From JASJBU01 sp965372385 (GTDB lineage: Bacteria; Pseudomonadota; Gammaproteobacteria; Chromatiales; Chromatiaceae): DNA of 31,266 bases. Positions 31,080-31,266 of this stretch are shown in pieces. Position 1 is the stretch's first letter; each line of letters opens with the position of its first letter. A program made the translations under genes and the position numbers. Under the pieces are notes generated by a model. It was not told the origin of the DNA and searched no databases. It saw nothing but the letters and a program-made list of their open reading frames with translations. Location: the NCBI GenBank assembly GCA_965372385.1, contig CBDVCD010000013.1, positions 1 through 31,266 of the forward strand, written 5' to 3'.

Positions 31080-31266
31080 CCTAGAATCCTCAGTTGGATG
31101 GGGTAGAGTGTGCGTTTGTGGTGGTGCAGGTCAAGGCACAATGACGCGGAATAGTTATTCTATTCCAAGGAGTTGTAACACAGACATGCGCAGCCACAAA
31201 CGTGCAATCCACCCCGTAGCGTGATTCACCCAGTGGGTGAAGGTGTCTAGCGAACAAAACAAACAT
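31080..31266. mobile_element. second copy of the MITE-like element (cut by window end)
   Basis: Bases 31080-31241 match 6732-6893 without gaps and with about 20 differences, including the central GGAATAG-TTATT-CTATTCC hairpin. The small flanking hairpin has changed from TCACC/GGTGA to the fully paired TTCACCC-AGT-GGGTGAA. The left end CCTAGAATC starts directly after the amtB stop. The right terminal repeat would fall beyond the window. No gene is seen here. Confidence 0.7.

Overview
The window looks like ordinary chromosome from a free-living or symbiotic gammaproteobacterium. Most recognisable proteins (class I adenylate cyclase, AccB/AccC, PrmA, YheS, YifB, UbiK, CreA, FxsA, DsbD) are of gammaproteobacterial type. 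The c-type cytochromes, copper chaperone and TorF-type outer-membrane protein suggest a respiratory, possibly sulfur-oxidising (Chromatiales/Sedimenticola-like) relative; that placement is an inference. No phage, CRISPR array, rRNA or tRNA was seen. Coding density is high, and many gene pairs converge or overlap.

Layout. 1-5055: a cut-off gene end, a YqhA-type membrane protein, a small cytochrome c, a PCuAC copper chaperone with a His/Met tail, a HIT-superfamily protein, a small orphan on the minus strand, a dihaem cytochrome c4 and an endonuclease/exonuclease/phosphatase-fold protein. 5061-6691 (minus): creA translationally coupled to a zinc-ribbon-like unknown, then fxsA. 6727-6973: a miniature inverted-repeat element. 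7060-13169: cutA overlapping a dsbD whose N-terminal domain is duplicated, then aroQ-accB-accC-prmA. 13186-18249: ppk2, msrA, a receiver-ATPase regulator, a bacterial histone-deacetylase-family enzyme, an OsmC-like protein and a uracil-DNA glycosylase-family protein. 18293-19485: a small membrane protein coupled to a quinone-oxidoreductase-like enzyme. 19524-28381 (minus): cyaA, a PAS plus degenerate GGDEF protein, a DUF2939-type protein, an RRM protein, a YheS-type ABC-F ATPase, yifB/comM and ubiK. 28444-31078: a nitrogen-control unit (predicted NtrC sites, sigma-54 promoter, TorF porin, glnK, amtB).

Two dispersed repeat families were found by comparing intergenic regions. The first is a roughly 247-bp element with about 25-bp terminal inverted repeats and a long imperfect palindrome. 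One copy is complete upstream of fxsA; a second starts just after the amtB stop and runs off the window. The second family is a 39-bp repeat at 12225 and 26350; its first three bases at 12225 are the accC stop codon.

Functional themes are copper delivery and electron transfer to terminal oxidases, periplasmic thiol reduction and oxidative repair (DsbD, MsrA, OsmC), fatty-acid and shikimate biosynthesis, cAMP and other signalling, and ammonium uptake under nitrogen control. I see no convincing wholly new defence or mobile system. The least explained items are the inverted-repeat element, the duplicated DsbD sensor domain, the GGDEF-dead protein beside cyaA, and the CreA-coupled zinc-ribbon protein. 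All family assignments come from reading motifs by eye, without database searches.
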